From Halisarca cf. caerulea (taxonomy: Eukaryota > Porifera > Demospongiae > Chondrillida > Halisarcidae), in assembly GCA_963170055.1 (NCBI GenBank), contig CAUJGJ010000020.1, positions 1-64,000 of the forward strand: a stretch of DNA of 64,000 nucleotides. Reading direction: 5' to 3'. A program made the position numbers and the translations under genes. Of the stretch, positions 1 to 10,920 are shown in pieces. Each line of letters begins with the position of its first letter. The stretch's first letter is position 1. Under the pieces are notes generated by a model. It saw only the letters and a program-made list of their open reading frames with translations. It was not told the origin of the DNA and did no database searches.

Positions 1-104
1 ACCACGCACATTCCCAGTGGACACACATGACCTTTCTGAAGTGCTGTGGGCGTATTTGTGTAGTGTTGGATATGCTGGTGCTAATACCAATATTTGGCAC
101 TAGC
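1..104. repeat. Reference unit, type A
   Basis: This unit matches the commonest form in the window. Its base count is A 24, C 23, G 26, T 31, or 47% G+C. Landmarks are ACCACGCACATTCCCAGTGG at 1-20, cassette A (CCTTTCTGAAGTGCTG) at 31-46, GGGCGTATTTGTGTAGTG at 48-65, GGATATGCTGG at 68-78 and CCAATATTTGG at 87-97. It carries two CpG sites (5-6 and 51-52) and one AATATT (SspI) site at 89-94. Positions 1-30 are 70% A+C and positions 41-80 are 82.5% G+T. Confidence 0.97.
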
Positions 105-108
105 ACCA
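76..108. repeat. Nested imperfect palindrome spanning the unit junction (representative of most units)
   Basis: Outer arms TGGTGCTA (76-83) and TAGCACCA (101-108) are perfect 8-bp reverse complements. Inside, CCAA (87-90) and TTGG (94-97) form a second stem around TAT. The 3-base spacers ATA and CAC are symmetric and share one further T-A pair, giving 13 Watson-Crick pairs and two A.C mismatches over 33 bp. It recurs in most units. Common variants damage it: TGGTGCAA in the outer arm, CTAA or CAAA for CCAA, TTGA or TTAA for TTGG, and AACAAGCACC on the right. I saw no clear compensating pair. A cruciform, hairpin RNA or protein-binding dyad is possible; none is shown by sequence alone. Confidence 0.85.
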
Positions 109-208
109 CGCACATTCCCAGTGGACACACATGACCTTTCTGAAGTGCTGTGTGCGTATTTGTGTAGTGTTGGATATGCTGGTGCTAATACCAATATTTG
201 GCACTAGC

Positions 209-312
209 ACCACGCACATTCCCAGTGGACACACATGAAGTTTCTTAACTACTGTGGGCGTATTTTTGTAATGTTGGATTTGCTGGTGCTAATACCAATA
301 TTTGGCACTAGC
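209..312. repeat. Variant unit, type Q (cassette B with GATTTGCTGG)
   Basis: It carries cassette B (AGTTTCTTAACTACTG), then TATTTTTGTAATG and GATTTGCTGG. The TATTTTTG form marks the start of the three large HOR copies in region I (also 4265-4368 and 7281-7384). A sister form with TATTTATG and GCTTGTG occurs at 833-936, 1665-1768, 4889-4992, 7905-8008 and 9153-9256. Confidence 0.9.
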
Positions 313-416
313 ACCACGCACATTCTCAGTGGACACACATTAAGTTTCTGAAGTGCTGTGGGCGTATTTGTGTAATGTTGGATATGCTGGTGCTAATACC
401 AATATTTGGCACTAGC

Positions 417-520
417 ACCACGCACATTCCCAGTGGACACACGTGACCTTACTGAAGTTCTGTGGGCGTATTTGTGTAGTGTTGGATATGCTGGTGCTAA
501 TACCAATATTTGGCACTAGC
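417..520. repeat. Variant unit, type G (contains CACGTG)
   Basis: A change at unit position 27 turns ACACACATGACC into ACACACGTGACC, creating the palindrome CACGTG. It is followed by TTACTG or TTGCTG in place of TTTCTG. In region I this unit nearly always precedes a type E unit. CACGTG starts at 440, 1064, 1272, 1896, 2520, 3040, 4496, 5224, 5848, 6368, 7512, 8136, 8760 and 10424. Later I saw it only at 34760, 39544, 42144 and 44432. Confidence 0.9.
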
Positions 521-624
521 ACCACGCACATTCCCATTGGAAACACATGAAGTTTCTTAACTACTGTGGGCGTATTTGTGTAGTGTTGGATGTGTTGGTG
601 CTAATACTAATATTTGGCACTAGC
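521..624. repeat. Variant unit, type E (CATTGGAAAC, cassette B, GATGTGTTGG)
   Basis: A linked set of changes defines this unit: CCCATTGGAAACAC at 13-26, cassette B, GATGTGTTGG at 69-78 and TACTAATATT at 85-94. The set stays together in dozens of copies from the start of the window to about 40.5 kb. Partial versions, with TTGGAAAC but the ordinary GATATGCTGG, occur elsewhere, for example 9465-9568. Confidence 0.9.
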
Positions 625-936
625 ACCACGCACATTCCCAGTGGACACACATGACCTTTCTGAAGTGCTGTGGGCGTATTTGTGTAGTGTTGGATATGCT
701 GGTGCTAATACCAATATTTGGCACTAGCACCACGCACATTCCCAGTGGACACACATGACCTTTCTGAAGTGCTGTGTGCGTATTTGTGTAGTGTTGGATA
801 TGCTGGTGCTAATACCAATATTTAGCACTAGCACCACGCACATTCCCAGTGGACACACATGAAGTTTCTTAACTACTGTGGGCGTATTTATGTAATGTTG
901 GATTTGCTTGTGCTAATACCAATATTTGGCACTAGC

Positions 937-1040
937 ACCACGCACATTCTCAGTGGACACACATGAAGTTTCTGAAGTGCTGTGGGCGTATTTGTGTAAT
1001 GTTGGATATGCTGGTGCTAATACCAATATTTGGCACTAGC
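937..1040. repeat. Variant unit, type ctc (CATTCTCAG)
   Basis: C to T at unit position 14 gives CATTCTCAGTGG. In region I it is joined to cassette C. From about 11 kb onward it is usually joined to CTCAACTACTG, a cassette B relative, and is typically followed by a CACGCGCATT unit. A subtype with CACCGCGCAC in front marks 23.3, 24.1, 28.6, 47.9, 49.3, 50.65, 51.4, 52.9, 55.6 and 61.8 kb. Confidence 0.85.
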
Positions 1041-3640
1041 ACCACGCACATTCCCAGTGGACACACGTGACCTTGCTGAAGTGCTGTGGGCGTATTTGTG
1101 TAGTGTTGGATATGCTGGTGCTAATACCAATATTTGGCACTAGCACCACGCACATTCCCATTGGAAAAACATGAAGTTTCTTAACTACTGTGGGCGTATT
1201 TGTGTAGTGTTGGATGTGTTGGTGCTAATACTAATATTTGGCACTAGCACCACGCACATTCCCAGTGGACACACGTGACCTTACTGAAGTTCTGTGGGCG
1301 TATTTGTGTAGTGTTGGATATGCTGGTGCTAATACCAATATTTGGCACTAGCACCACGCACATTCCCATTGGAAACACATGAAGTTTCTTAACTACTGTG
1401 GGCGTATTTGTGTAGTGTTGGATGTGTTGGTGCTAATACTAATATTTGGCACTAGCACCACGCACATTCCCAGTGGACACACATGACCTTTCTGAAGTGC
1501 TGTGGGCGTATTTGTGTAGTGTTGGATATGCTGGTGCTAATACCAATATTTGGCACTAGCACCACGCACATTCCCAGTGGACACACATGACCTTTCTGAA
1601 GTGCTGTGTGCGTATTTGTGTAGTGTTGGATATGCTGGTGCTAATACCAATATTTAGCACTAGCACCACGCACATTCCCAGTGGACACACATGAAGTTTC
1701 TTAACTACTGTGGGCGTATTTATGTAATGTTGGATTTGCTTGTGCTAATACCAATATTTGGCACTAGCACCACGCACATTCTCAGTGGACACACATGAAG
1801 TTTCTGAAGTGCTGTGGGCGTATTTGTGTAATGTTGGATATGCTGGTGCTAATACCAATATTTGGCACTAGCACCACGCACATTCCCAGTGGACACACGT
1901 GACCTTGCTGAAGTGCTGTGGGCGTATTTGTGTAGTGTTGGATATGCTGGTGCTAATACCAATATTTGGCACTAGCACCACGCACATTCCCATTGGAAAA
2001 ACATGAAGTTTCTTAACTACTGTGGGCGTATTTGTGTAGTGTTGGATGTGTTGGTGCTAATACTAATATTTGGCACTAGCACCACGCACATTCCCAGTGG
2101 ACACACATGACCTTTCTGAAGTGCTGTGGGCGTATTTGTGTAGTGTTGGATATGCTGGTGCTAATACCAATATTTGGCACTAGCACCACGCACATTCCCA
2201 GTGGACACACATGACCTTTCTGAAGTTCTGTGGGCGTATTTGTGTAGTGTTGGATATGCTGGTGCTAATACCAATATTTGGCACTAGCACCACGCACATT
2301 CCCATTGGAAACACATGAAGTTTCTTAACTACTGTGGGCGTATTTGTGTAGTGTTGGATGTGTTGGTGCTAATACTAATATTTGGCACTAGCACCACGCA
2401 CATTCCCAGTGGACACACATGACCTTTGTGAAGTGCTGTGGGCGTATTTGTGTAGTGTTGGATATGCTGGTGCTAATACCAATATTTGGCACTAGCACCA
2501 CGCACATTCCCAGTGGACACACGTGACCTTACTGAAGTGCTGTGGGCGTATTTGTGTAGTGTTGGATATGCTGGTGCTAATACCAATATTTGGCACTAGC
2601 ACCACGCACATTCCCATTGGAAACACATGAAGTTTCTTAACTACTGTGGTCGTATTTGTGTAGTGTTGGATGTGTTGGTGCTAATACTAATATTTGGCAC
2701 TAGCACCACGCACATTCCCAGTGGACACACATGACCTTTCTGAAGTGCTGTGGGCGTATTTGTGTAGTGTTGGATATGCTGGTGCTAATACCATTATTTG
2801 GCACTAGCACCACGCACATTCCCAGTGGACACACATGAAGTTTCTTAACTACTGTGGGCGTATTTATGTAATGTTGGATTTGCTGGTGCTAATACCAATA
2901 TTTGGCACTAGCACCACGCACATTCTCAGTGGACACACATGAAGTTTCTGAAGTGCTGTGGGCGTATTTGTGTAATGTTGGATATGCTGGTGCTAATACC
3001 AATATTTGGCACTAGCACCACGCACATTCCCAGTGGACACACGTGACCTTGCTGAAGTGCTGTGGGCGTATTTGTGTAGTGTTGGATATGCTGGTGCTAA
3101 TACCAATATTTGGCACTAGCACCACGCACATTCCCATTTGAAACACATGAAGTTTCTTAACTACTGTGGGCGTATTTGTGTAGTTTTGGATGTGTTGGTG
3201 CTAATACTAATATTTGGCACTAGCACCACGCACATTCCCAGTGGACACACATGACCTTTCTGAAGTGCTGTGGGCGTATTTGTGTAGTGTTGGATATGCT
3301 GGTGCTAATACCAATATTTGGCACTAGCACCACGCACATTCCCAGTGGACACACATGACCTTTCTGAAGTTCTGTGGGCGTATTTGTGTAGTGTTGGATA
3401 TGCTGGTGCTAATACCAATATTTGGCACTAGCACCACGCACATTCCCATTGGAAACACAAGAAGTTTCTTAACTACTGTGGGCGTATTTGTGTAGTGTTG
3501 GATGTGTTGGTGCTAATACTAATATTTGGCACTAGCACCACGCACATTCCCAGTGGACACACATGACCTTTCTGAAGTGCTGTGGGCGTATTTGTGTAGT
3601 GTTGGATATGCTGGTGCTAATACCAATATTTGGCACTAGC

Positions 3641-3952
3641 ACCACGCACATTCCCAGTGGACACACATGACCTTTCTGAAGTTCTGTGTGCGTATTTGTG
3701 TAGTGTTGGATATGCTGGTGCTAATACCAATATTTGGCACTAGCACCACGCACATTCCCAGTGGACACACATGACCTTTCTGAAGTGCTGTGGGCGTATT
3801 TGTGTAGTGTTGGATATGCTGGTGCTAATACTAATATTTGGCACTAGCACCACGCACATTCCCAGTGGACACACATGACCTTTCTGAAGTGCTGTGGGCG
3901 TATTTGTGTAGTGTTGGATATGCTGGTGCTAATACCAATATTTGGCACTAGC
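3641..3952. repeat. 3-unit (312-bp) block duplicated in tandem as 3953-4264
   Basis: Both blocks read a GAAGTTCTGTGTGCG unit followed by two A units. The corresponding place in the second HOR copy (6969-7280) holds a single block. One difference is TACTAATATT in the second unit of the first block, against TACCAATATT in the second block. Confidence 0.82.
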
Positions 3953-4992
3953 ACCACGCACATTCCCAGTGGACACACATGACCTTTCTGAAGTTCTGTG
4001 TGCGTATTTGTGTAGTGTTGGATATGCTGGTGCTAATACCAATATTTGGCACTAGCACCACGCACATTCCCAGTGGACACACATGACCTTTCTGAAGTGC
4101 TGTGGGCGTATTTGTGTAGTGTTGGATATGCTGGTGCTAATACCAATATTTGGCACTAGCACCACGCACATTCCCAGTGGACACACATGACCTTTCTGAA
4201 GTGCTGTGGGCGTATTTGTGTAGTGTTGGATATGCTGGTGCTAATACCAATATTTGGCACTAGCACCACGCACATTCCCAGTGGACACACATGAAGTTTC
4301 TTAACTACTGTGGGCGTATTTTTGTAATGTTGGATTTGCTGGTGCTAATACCAATATTTGGCACTAGCACCACGCACATTCTCAGTGGACACACATGAAG
4401 TTTCTGAAGTGCTGTGGGCGTATTTGTGTAATGTTGGATATGCTGGTGCTAATACCAATATTTGGCACTAGCACCACGCACATTCCCAGTGGACACACGT
4501 GACCTTACTGAAGTTCTGTGGGCGTATTTGTGTAGTGTTGGATATGCTGGTGCTAATACCAATATTTGGCACTAGCACCACGCACATTCCCATTGGAAAC
4601 ACATGAAGTTTCTTAACTACTGTGGGCGTATTTGTGTAGTGTTGGATGTGTTGGTGCTAATACTAATATTTGGCACTAGCACCACGCACATTCCCAGTGG
4701 ACACACATGACCTTTCTGAAGTGCTGTGGGCGTATTTGTGTAGTGTTGGATATGCTGGTGCTAATACCAATATTTGGCACTAGCACCACGCACATTCCCA
4801 GTGGACACACATGACCTTTCTGAAGTGCTGTGTGCGTATTTGTGTAGTGTTGGATATGCTGGTGCTAATACCAATATTTAGCACTAGCACCACGCACATT
4901 CCCAGTGGACACACATGAAGTTTCTTAACTACTGTGGGCGTATTTATGTAATGTTGGATTTGCTTGTGCTAATACCAATATTTGGCACTAGC

Positions 4993-5200
4993 ACCACGCA
5001 CATTCTCAGTGGACACACATGAAGTTTCTGAAGTGCTGTGGGCGTATTTGTGTAATGTTGGATATGCTGGTGCTAATACCAATATTTGGCACTAGCACCA
5101 CGCACATTCTCAGTGGACACACATGAAGTTTCTGAAGTGCTGTGGGCGTATTTGTGTAATGTTGGATATGCTGGTGCTAATACCAATATTTGGCACTAGC
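4993..5200. repeat. Doubled ctc unit (single-unit duplication)
   Basis: Two consecutive ctc units (4993-5096 and 5097-5200) look identical. The equivalent positions in the other HOR copies hold one ctc unit, so this is a one-unit insertion by slippage or unequal exchange. Confidence 0.88.
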
Positions 5201-8200
5201 ACCACGCACATTCCCAGTGGACACACGTGACCTTGCTGAAGTGCTGTGGGCGTATTTGTGTAGTGTTGGATATGCTGGTGCTAATACCAATATTTGGCAC
5301 TAGCACCACGCACATTCCCATTGGAAACACATGAAGTTTCTTAACTACTGTGGGCGTATTTGTGTAGTGTTGGATGTGTTGGTGCTAATACTAATATTTG
5401 GCACTAGCACCACGCACATTCCCAGTGGACACACATGACCTTTCTGAAGTGCTGTGGGCGTATTTGTGTAGTGTTGGATATGCTGGTGCTAATACCAATA
5501 TTTGGCACTAGCACCACGCACATTCCCAGTGGACACACATGACCTTTCTGAAGTTCTGTGGGCGTATTTGTGTAGTGTTGGATATGCTGGTGCTAATACC
5601 AATATTTGGCACTAGCACCACGCACATTCCCATTGGAAACACATGAAGTTTCTTAACTACTGTGGGCGTATTTGTGTAGTGTTGGATGTGTTGGTGCTAA
5701 TACTAATATTTGGCACTAGCACCACGCACATTCCCAGTGGACACACATGACCTTTGTGAAGTGCTGTGGGCGTATTTGTGTAGTGTTGGATATGCTGGTG
5801 CTAATACCAATATTTGGCACTAGCACCACGCACATTCCCAGTGGACACACGTGACCTTACTGAAGTGCTGTGGGCGTATTTGTGTAGTGTTGGATATGCT
5901 GGTGCTAATACCAATATTTGGCACTAGCACCACGCACATTCCCATTGGAAACACATGAAGTTTCTTAACTACTGTGGGCGTATTTGTGTAGTGTTGGATG
6001 TGTTGGTGCTAATACTAATATTTGGCACTAGCACCACGCACATTCCCAGTGGACACACATGACCTTTCTGAAGTGCTGTGGGCGTATTTGTGTAGTGTTG
6101 GATATGCTGGTGCTAATACCATTATTTGGCACTAGCACCACGCACATTCCCAGTGGACACACATGAAGTTTCTTAACTACTGTGGGCGTATTTATGTAAT
6201 GTTGGATTTGCTGGTGCTAATACCAATATTTGGCACTAGCACCACGCACATTCTCAGTGGACACACATGAAGTTTCTGAAGTGCTGTGGGCGTATTTGTG
6301 TAATGTTGGATATGCTGGTGCTAATACCAATATTTGGCACTAGCACCACGCACATTCCCAGTGGACACACGTGACCTTGCTGAAGTGCTGTGGGCGTATT
6401 TGTGTAGTGTTGGATATGCTGGTGCTAATACCAATATTTGGCACTAGCACCACGCACATTCCCATTTGAAACACATGAAGTTTCTTAACTACTGTGGGCG
6501 TATTTGTGTAGTTTTGGATGTGTTGGTGCTAATACTAATATTTGGCACTAGCACCACGCACATTCCCAGTGGACACACATGACCTTTCTGAAGTGCTGTG
6601 GGCGTATTTGTGTAGTGTTGGATATGCTGGTGCTAATACCAATATTTGGCACTAGCACCACGCACATTCCCAGTGGACACACATGACCTTTCTGAAGTTC
6701 TGTGGGCGTATTTGTGTAGTGTTGGATATGCTGGTGCTAATACCAATATTTGGCACTAGCACCACGCACTTTCCCATTGGAAACACAAGAAGTTTCTTAA
6801 CTACTGTGGGCGTATTTGTGTAGTGTTGGATGTGTTGGTGCTAATACTAATATTTGGCACTAGCACCACGCACATTCCCAGTGGACACACATGACCTTTC
6901 TGAAGTGCTGTGGGCGTATTTGTGTAGTGTTGGATATGCTGGTGCTAATACCAATATTTGGCACTAGCACCACGCACATTCCCAGTGGACACACATGACC
7001 TTTCTGAAGTTCTGTGTGCGTATTTGTGTAGTGTTGGATATGCTGGTGCTAATACCAATATTTGGCACTAGCACCACGCACATTCCCAGTGGACACACAT
7101 GACCTTTCTGAAGTGCTGTGGGCGTATTTGTGTAGTGTTGGATATGCTGGTGCTAATACCAATATTTGGCACTAGCACCACGCACATTCCCAGTGGACAC
7201 ACATGACCTTTCTGAAGTGCTGTGTGCGTATTTGTGTAGTGTTGGATATGCTGGTGCTAATACCAATATTTGGCACTAGCACCACGCACATTCCCAGTGG
7301 ACACACATGAAGTTTCTTAACTACTGTGGGCGTATTTTTGTAATGTTGGATTTGCTGGTGCTAATACCAATATTTGGCACTAGCACCACGCACATTCTCA
7401 GTGGACACACATGAAGTTTCTGAAGTGCTGTGGGCGTATTTGTGTAATGTTGGATATGCTGGTGCTAATACCAATATTTGGCACTAGCACCACGCACATT
7501 CCCAGTGGACACACGTGACCTTACTGAAGTTCTGTGGGCGTATTTGTGTAGTGTTGGATATGCTGGTGCTAATACCAATATTTGGCACTAGCACCACGCA
7601 CATTCCCATTGGAAACACATGAAGTTTCTTAACTACTGTGGGCGTATTTGTGTAGTGTTGGATGTGTTGGTGCTAATACTAATATTTGGCACTAGCACCA
7701 CGCACATTCCCAGTGGACACACATGACCTTTCTGAAGTGCTGTGGGCGTATTTGTGTAGTGTTGGATATGCTGGTGCTAATACCAATATTTGGCACTAGC
7801 ACCACGCACATTCCCAGTGGACACACATGACCTTTCTGAAGTGCTGTGTGCGTATTTGTGTAGTGTTGGATATGCTGGTGCTAATACCAATATTTAGCAC
7901 TAGCACCACGCACATTCCCAGTGGACACACATGAAGTTTCTTAACTACTGTGGGCGTATTTATGTAATGTTGGATTTGCTTGTGCTAATACCAATATTTG
8001 GCACTAGCACCACGCACATTCTCAGTGGACACACATGAAGTTTCTGAAGTGCTGTGGGCGTATTTGTGTAATGTTGGATATGCTGGTGCTAATACCAATA
8101 TTTGGCACTAGCACCACGCACATTCCCAGTGGACACACGTGACCTTGCTGAAGTGCTGTGGGCGTATTTGTGTAGTGTTGGATATGCTGGTGCTAATACC

Positions 8201-10816
8201 AATATTTGGCACTAGCACCACGCACATTCCCATTGGAAACACATGAAGTTTCTTAACTACTGTGGGCGTATTTGTGTAGTGTTGGATGTGTTGGTGCTAA
8301 TACCAATATTTGGCACTAGCACCACGCACATTCCCAGTGGACACACATGACCTTTCTGAAGTGCTGTGGGCGTATTTGTGTAGTGTTGGATATGCTGGTG
8401 CTAATACCAATATTTGGCACTAGCACCACGCACATTCCCAGTGGACACACATGACCTTTCTGAAGTTCTGTGGGCGTATTTGTGTAGTGTTGGATATGCT
8501 GGTGCTAATACCAATATTTGGCACTAGCACCACGCACATTCCCATTGGAAACACATGAAGTTTCTTAACTACTGTGGGCGTATTTGTGTAGTGTTGGATG
8601 TGTTGGTGCTAATACTAATATTTGGCACTAGCACCACGCACATTCCCAGTGGACACACATGACCTTTGTGAAGTGCTGTGGGCGTATTTGTGTAGTGTTG
8701 GATATGCTGGTGCTAATACCAATATTTGGCACTAGCACCACGCACATTCCCAGTGGACACACGTGACCTTACTGAAGTGCTGTGGGCGTATTTGTGTAGT
8801 GTTGGATATGCTGGTGCTAATACCAATATTTGGCACTAGCACCACGCACATTCCCATTGGAAACACATGAAGTTTCTTAACTACTGTGGGCGTATTTGTG
8901 TAGTGTTGGATGTGTTGGTGCTAATACTAATATTTGGCACTAGCACCACGCACATTCCCAGTGGACACACATGACCTTTCTGAAGTGCTGTGGGCGTATT
9001 TGTGTAGTGTTGGATATGCTGGTGCTAATACCAATATTTGGCACTAGCACCACGCACATTCCCAGTGGACACACATGACCTTTCTGAAGTGCTGTGTGCG
9101 TATTTGTGTAGTGTTGGATATGCTGGTGCTAATACCAATATTTAGCACTAGCACCACGCACATTCCCAGTGGACACACATGAAGTTTCTTAACTACTGTG
9201 GGCGTATTTATGTAATGTTGGATTTGCTTGTGCTAATACCAATATTTGGCACTAGCACCACGCACATTCTCAGTGGACACACATGAAGTTTCTGAAGTGC
9301 TGTGGGCGTATTTGTGTAATGTTGGATATTCTGGTGCTAATACCAATATTTGGCACTAGCACCACGCACATTCCCAGTGGACACACATGACCTTTCTGAA
9401 GTGCTGTGGGAGTATTTGTGTAATGTTGGATATGCTGGTGCTAATACCAATATTTGGCACTAGCACCACGCACATTCCCATTGGAAACACATGAAGTTTC
9501 TTAACTACTGTGGGCGTATTTGTGTACTGTTGGATATGCTGGTGCTAATACCAATATTTGGCACTAGCACCACGCACATTCCCAGTGGACACACATGACC
9601 TTTCTGAAGTTCTGTGGGCGTATTTGTGTAGTGTTGGATATGCTGGTGCTAATACCAATATTTGGCACTAGCACCACGCACATTCCCAGTGGACACACAT
9701 GACCTTTCTGAAGTGCTGTGGGCGTATTTGTGTAATGTTGGATATGCTGGTGCTAATACCAATATTTGGCACTAGCACCACGCACATTCTCAGTGGACAC
9801 ACATTACCTTTCTGAAGTGCTGTGGGCGTATTTGTGTAATGTTGGATATGCTGGTGCTAATACCAATATTTGGCACTAGCACCACGCACATTCCCAGTGG
9901 ACACACATGACCTTTCTGAAGTGCTGTGGGCGTATTTGTGTAATGTTGGATATGCTGGTGCTAATACCAATATTTGGCACTAGCACCACGCACATTCTCA
10001 GTGGACACACATTACCTTTCTGAAGTGCTGTGGGCGTATTTGTGTAATGTTGGATATGCTGGTGCTAATACCAATATTTGGCACTAGCACCACGCACATT
10101 CCCAGTGGAAACACATGAAGTTCCTGAACTACTGTGGGCGTATTTGTGTAATGTTGGATTTGCTGGTGCTAATACCAATATTTGGCACTAGCACCACGCA
10201 CATTCCCAGTGGACACACATTACCTTTCTGAAGTGCTGTGGGCGTATTTGTGTATTGTTGGATATGCTGGTGCTAATACCAATATTTGGCACAAGCACCA
10301 CGCACATTCCCAGTGGACACACATGAAGTTTCTGAAGTGCTGTGGGCGTATTTGTTTAATGTTGGATATGCTGGTGCTAATACCAATATTTGGCACTAGC
10401 ACCACGCACATTAACAGTGGACACACGTGACCTTACTGAAGTGCTGTGGGCGTATTTGTGTAGTGTTGGATATGCTGGTGCTAATACCAATATTTGGCAC
10501 TAGCACCACGCACATTCCCATTGGAAACACATGAAGTTTCTTAACTACTGTGGGCGTATTTGTGTAGTGTTGGATGTGTTGGTGCTAATACTAATATTTG
10601 GCACTAGCACCACGCACATTCCCAGTGGACACACATGACCTTTCTGAAGTGCTGTGGGCGTATTTGTGTAGTGTTGGATATGCTGGTGCTAATACCAATA
10701 TTTGGCTCTAGCACCACGCACATTCCCAGTGGACACACATGACCTTTCTGAAGTTCTGTGGGCGTATTTGTGTAGTGTTGGATATTTTGGTGCTAATACC
10801 AATATTTGGCACTAGC

Positions 10817-10920
10817 ACCACGCACATTCCCAGTGGACACACATGAAGTTTCTGAAGTGCTGTGGGCGTATTTGTTTAATGTTGGATATTTTGGTGCTAA
10901 TACCAATATTTGGCACTAGC
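10817..10920. repeat. Variant unit, type C with TTTAATG and GATATTTTGG
   Basis: Cassette C (AGTTTCTGAAGTGCTG) is followed by TTTGTTTAATG and GATATTTTGG. A subtype has TTTCTTTAATG (for example near 25.5, 27.7, 29.9, 34.3, 37.0, 39.1, 41.8 and 43.9 kb). These units mark a fixed place in the repeated order: a GAAGTTCTG unit, then this unit, an A unit with TAATG, a ctc unit and a CGCGC unit. Confidence 0.88.

Larger units (their letters stand above)
417..1248. repeat. 8-unit (832-bp) block duplicated in tandem as 1249-2080
   Basis: Units at 417-1248 read G, E, A, A', Q, ctc, G, E, and 1249-2080 repeat this order with the same private variants. The rare TTGGAAAAACATG unit closes both blocks (1145-1248 and 1977-2080), and the first G unit of each has GAAGTTCTG. 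The block is present once in the other two HOR copies of region I, so it is a local expansion. Confidence 0.88.
1..9360. repeat. Region I: three copies of a roughly 28-unit (2.9-kb) higher-order repeat
   Basis: Ninety complete units. The shared order is Q, ctc, G, E, A, A' (CTGTGTGCG), Q, ctc, G, E, A, A with GAAGTTCTG, E, A with CCTTTGTGAAG, G, E, A, Q, ctc, G, E, A, GAAGTTCTG, E, A and so on. Copy 1 is 209-4264 (39 units), copy 2 is 4265-7280 (29 units) and copy 3 is 7281 to about 9048, then a jump back to an earlier order and an end near 9360. The sizes reconcile: 28 units plus 8 plus 3 in copy 1, and 28 plus 1 in copy 2. Distances between matching rare variants agree: CCTTTGTG at 2424, 5752 and 8664 (3,328 and 2,912 bp). 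Confidence 0.88.

Noticed and set aside
1..104. G-quadruplex potential of the G/T-rich half
   Set aside because: Only one GGG run occurs per unit, so four closely spaced G runs are lacking.
76..108. Rho-independent terminator or attachment site
   Set aside because: The inverted repeat is not followed by a T run, occurs in most units, and the context is a eukaryotic-type satellite with no genes to terminate and no integrase.
521..624. CENP-B box
   Set aside because: CCCATTGGAAACAC shares the core TTGGAAAC with the CENP-B box, but the essential TTCG on the left and CGGG on the right are absent (TCCCA and CACA instead).
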